A DNA stretch of 32,196 nucleotides from NCBI GenBank assembly GCA_019693395.1, contig JAAMXP010003504.1, positions 1 through 32,196 of the forward strand, in the 5' to 3' direction. The notes below the pieces were generated by a model. That model had not been told where the DNA came from. It saw only the letters and a list, made by a program, of their open reading frames with translations, and made no database searches. This DNA is from Ettlia oleoabundans (Eukaryota; Chlorophyta; Chlorophyceae; Chlamydomonadales). The position numbers and the translations under genes were made by a program. Positions 32,175-32,196 of this stretch are shown in pieces (position 1 is the first letter of the stretch; the number at the start of each line of letters is the position of its first letter).

Positions 32175-32196
32175 GTGGGGGGGGGCACGGTGGGGT

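Noticed and set aside
1..32196. CRISPR arrays, bacterial operons or viral genes
   Set aside because: No regularly spaced repeats and no bacterial-style intronless gene clusters; every recognised gene is an intron-rich eukaryotic nuclear gene.

Overview
The window is nuclear DNA of a green alga. The genes are split by many short introns (about 110-350 bp) with GT..AG and some GC..AG borders. The base composition is GC-rich, proteins carry Ala/Gln/Ser runs from CAG/CTG-type repeats, and several genes are followed by TGTAA, the usual chlorophyte polyadenylation signal. The style fits Chlorophyceae (possibly Sphaeropleales), but the exact lineage is an inference. I see no bacterial operon, CRISPR array, tRNA, rRNA or intact transposon. 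All coding models below were assembled by hand: each was checked for splice borders, phase continuity across every exon junction, and family motifs.

Layout from left to right: (1) 224-4092, minus, a seven-exon gene for a low-complexity nuclear-type protein, tentatively ADA3/NGG1-like. (2) 4744-7460, plus, a Serinc/TMS membrane protein in seven exons. (3) 8188-10333, minus, the KDEL receptor ERD2 in eight exons, including a 17-nt exon. (4) 10596-13288, plus, CTU2/NCS2 of tRNA thiolation in five exons. (5) 13765-19668, plus, a divergent ClpB/Hsp100-type AAA+ protein. (6) 20322-24314 and (7) 24560-27186, plus, two tandem GH27 alpha-galactosidases. (8) 27607-29821, plus, TFIIH subunit TFB4/p34. 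(9) 30201 to the window edge, plus, a third, partial GH27 alpha-galactosidase.

Most genes are unrelated housekeeping functions: membrane lipid/secretory pathway (Serinc, ERD2), tRNA modification (CTU2) and transcription (TFB4, perhaps ADA3). The alpha-galactosidases form a real local family, a diverged tandem array interrupted by TFB4. Two points stand out. The Hsp100-like protein keeps an intact first ATPase domain, carries a C-x2-C-x14-C-x2-C zinc-ribbon-like insert where ClpB has its coiled-coil M domain, and has lost the Walker A Thr, both Walker B acidic residues and the sensor-1 Asn in its second ATPase domain. The first alpha-galactosidase has gained a C-terminal membrane anchor and contains a 9-nt exon, while its neighbours use GC-AG introns.
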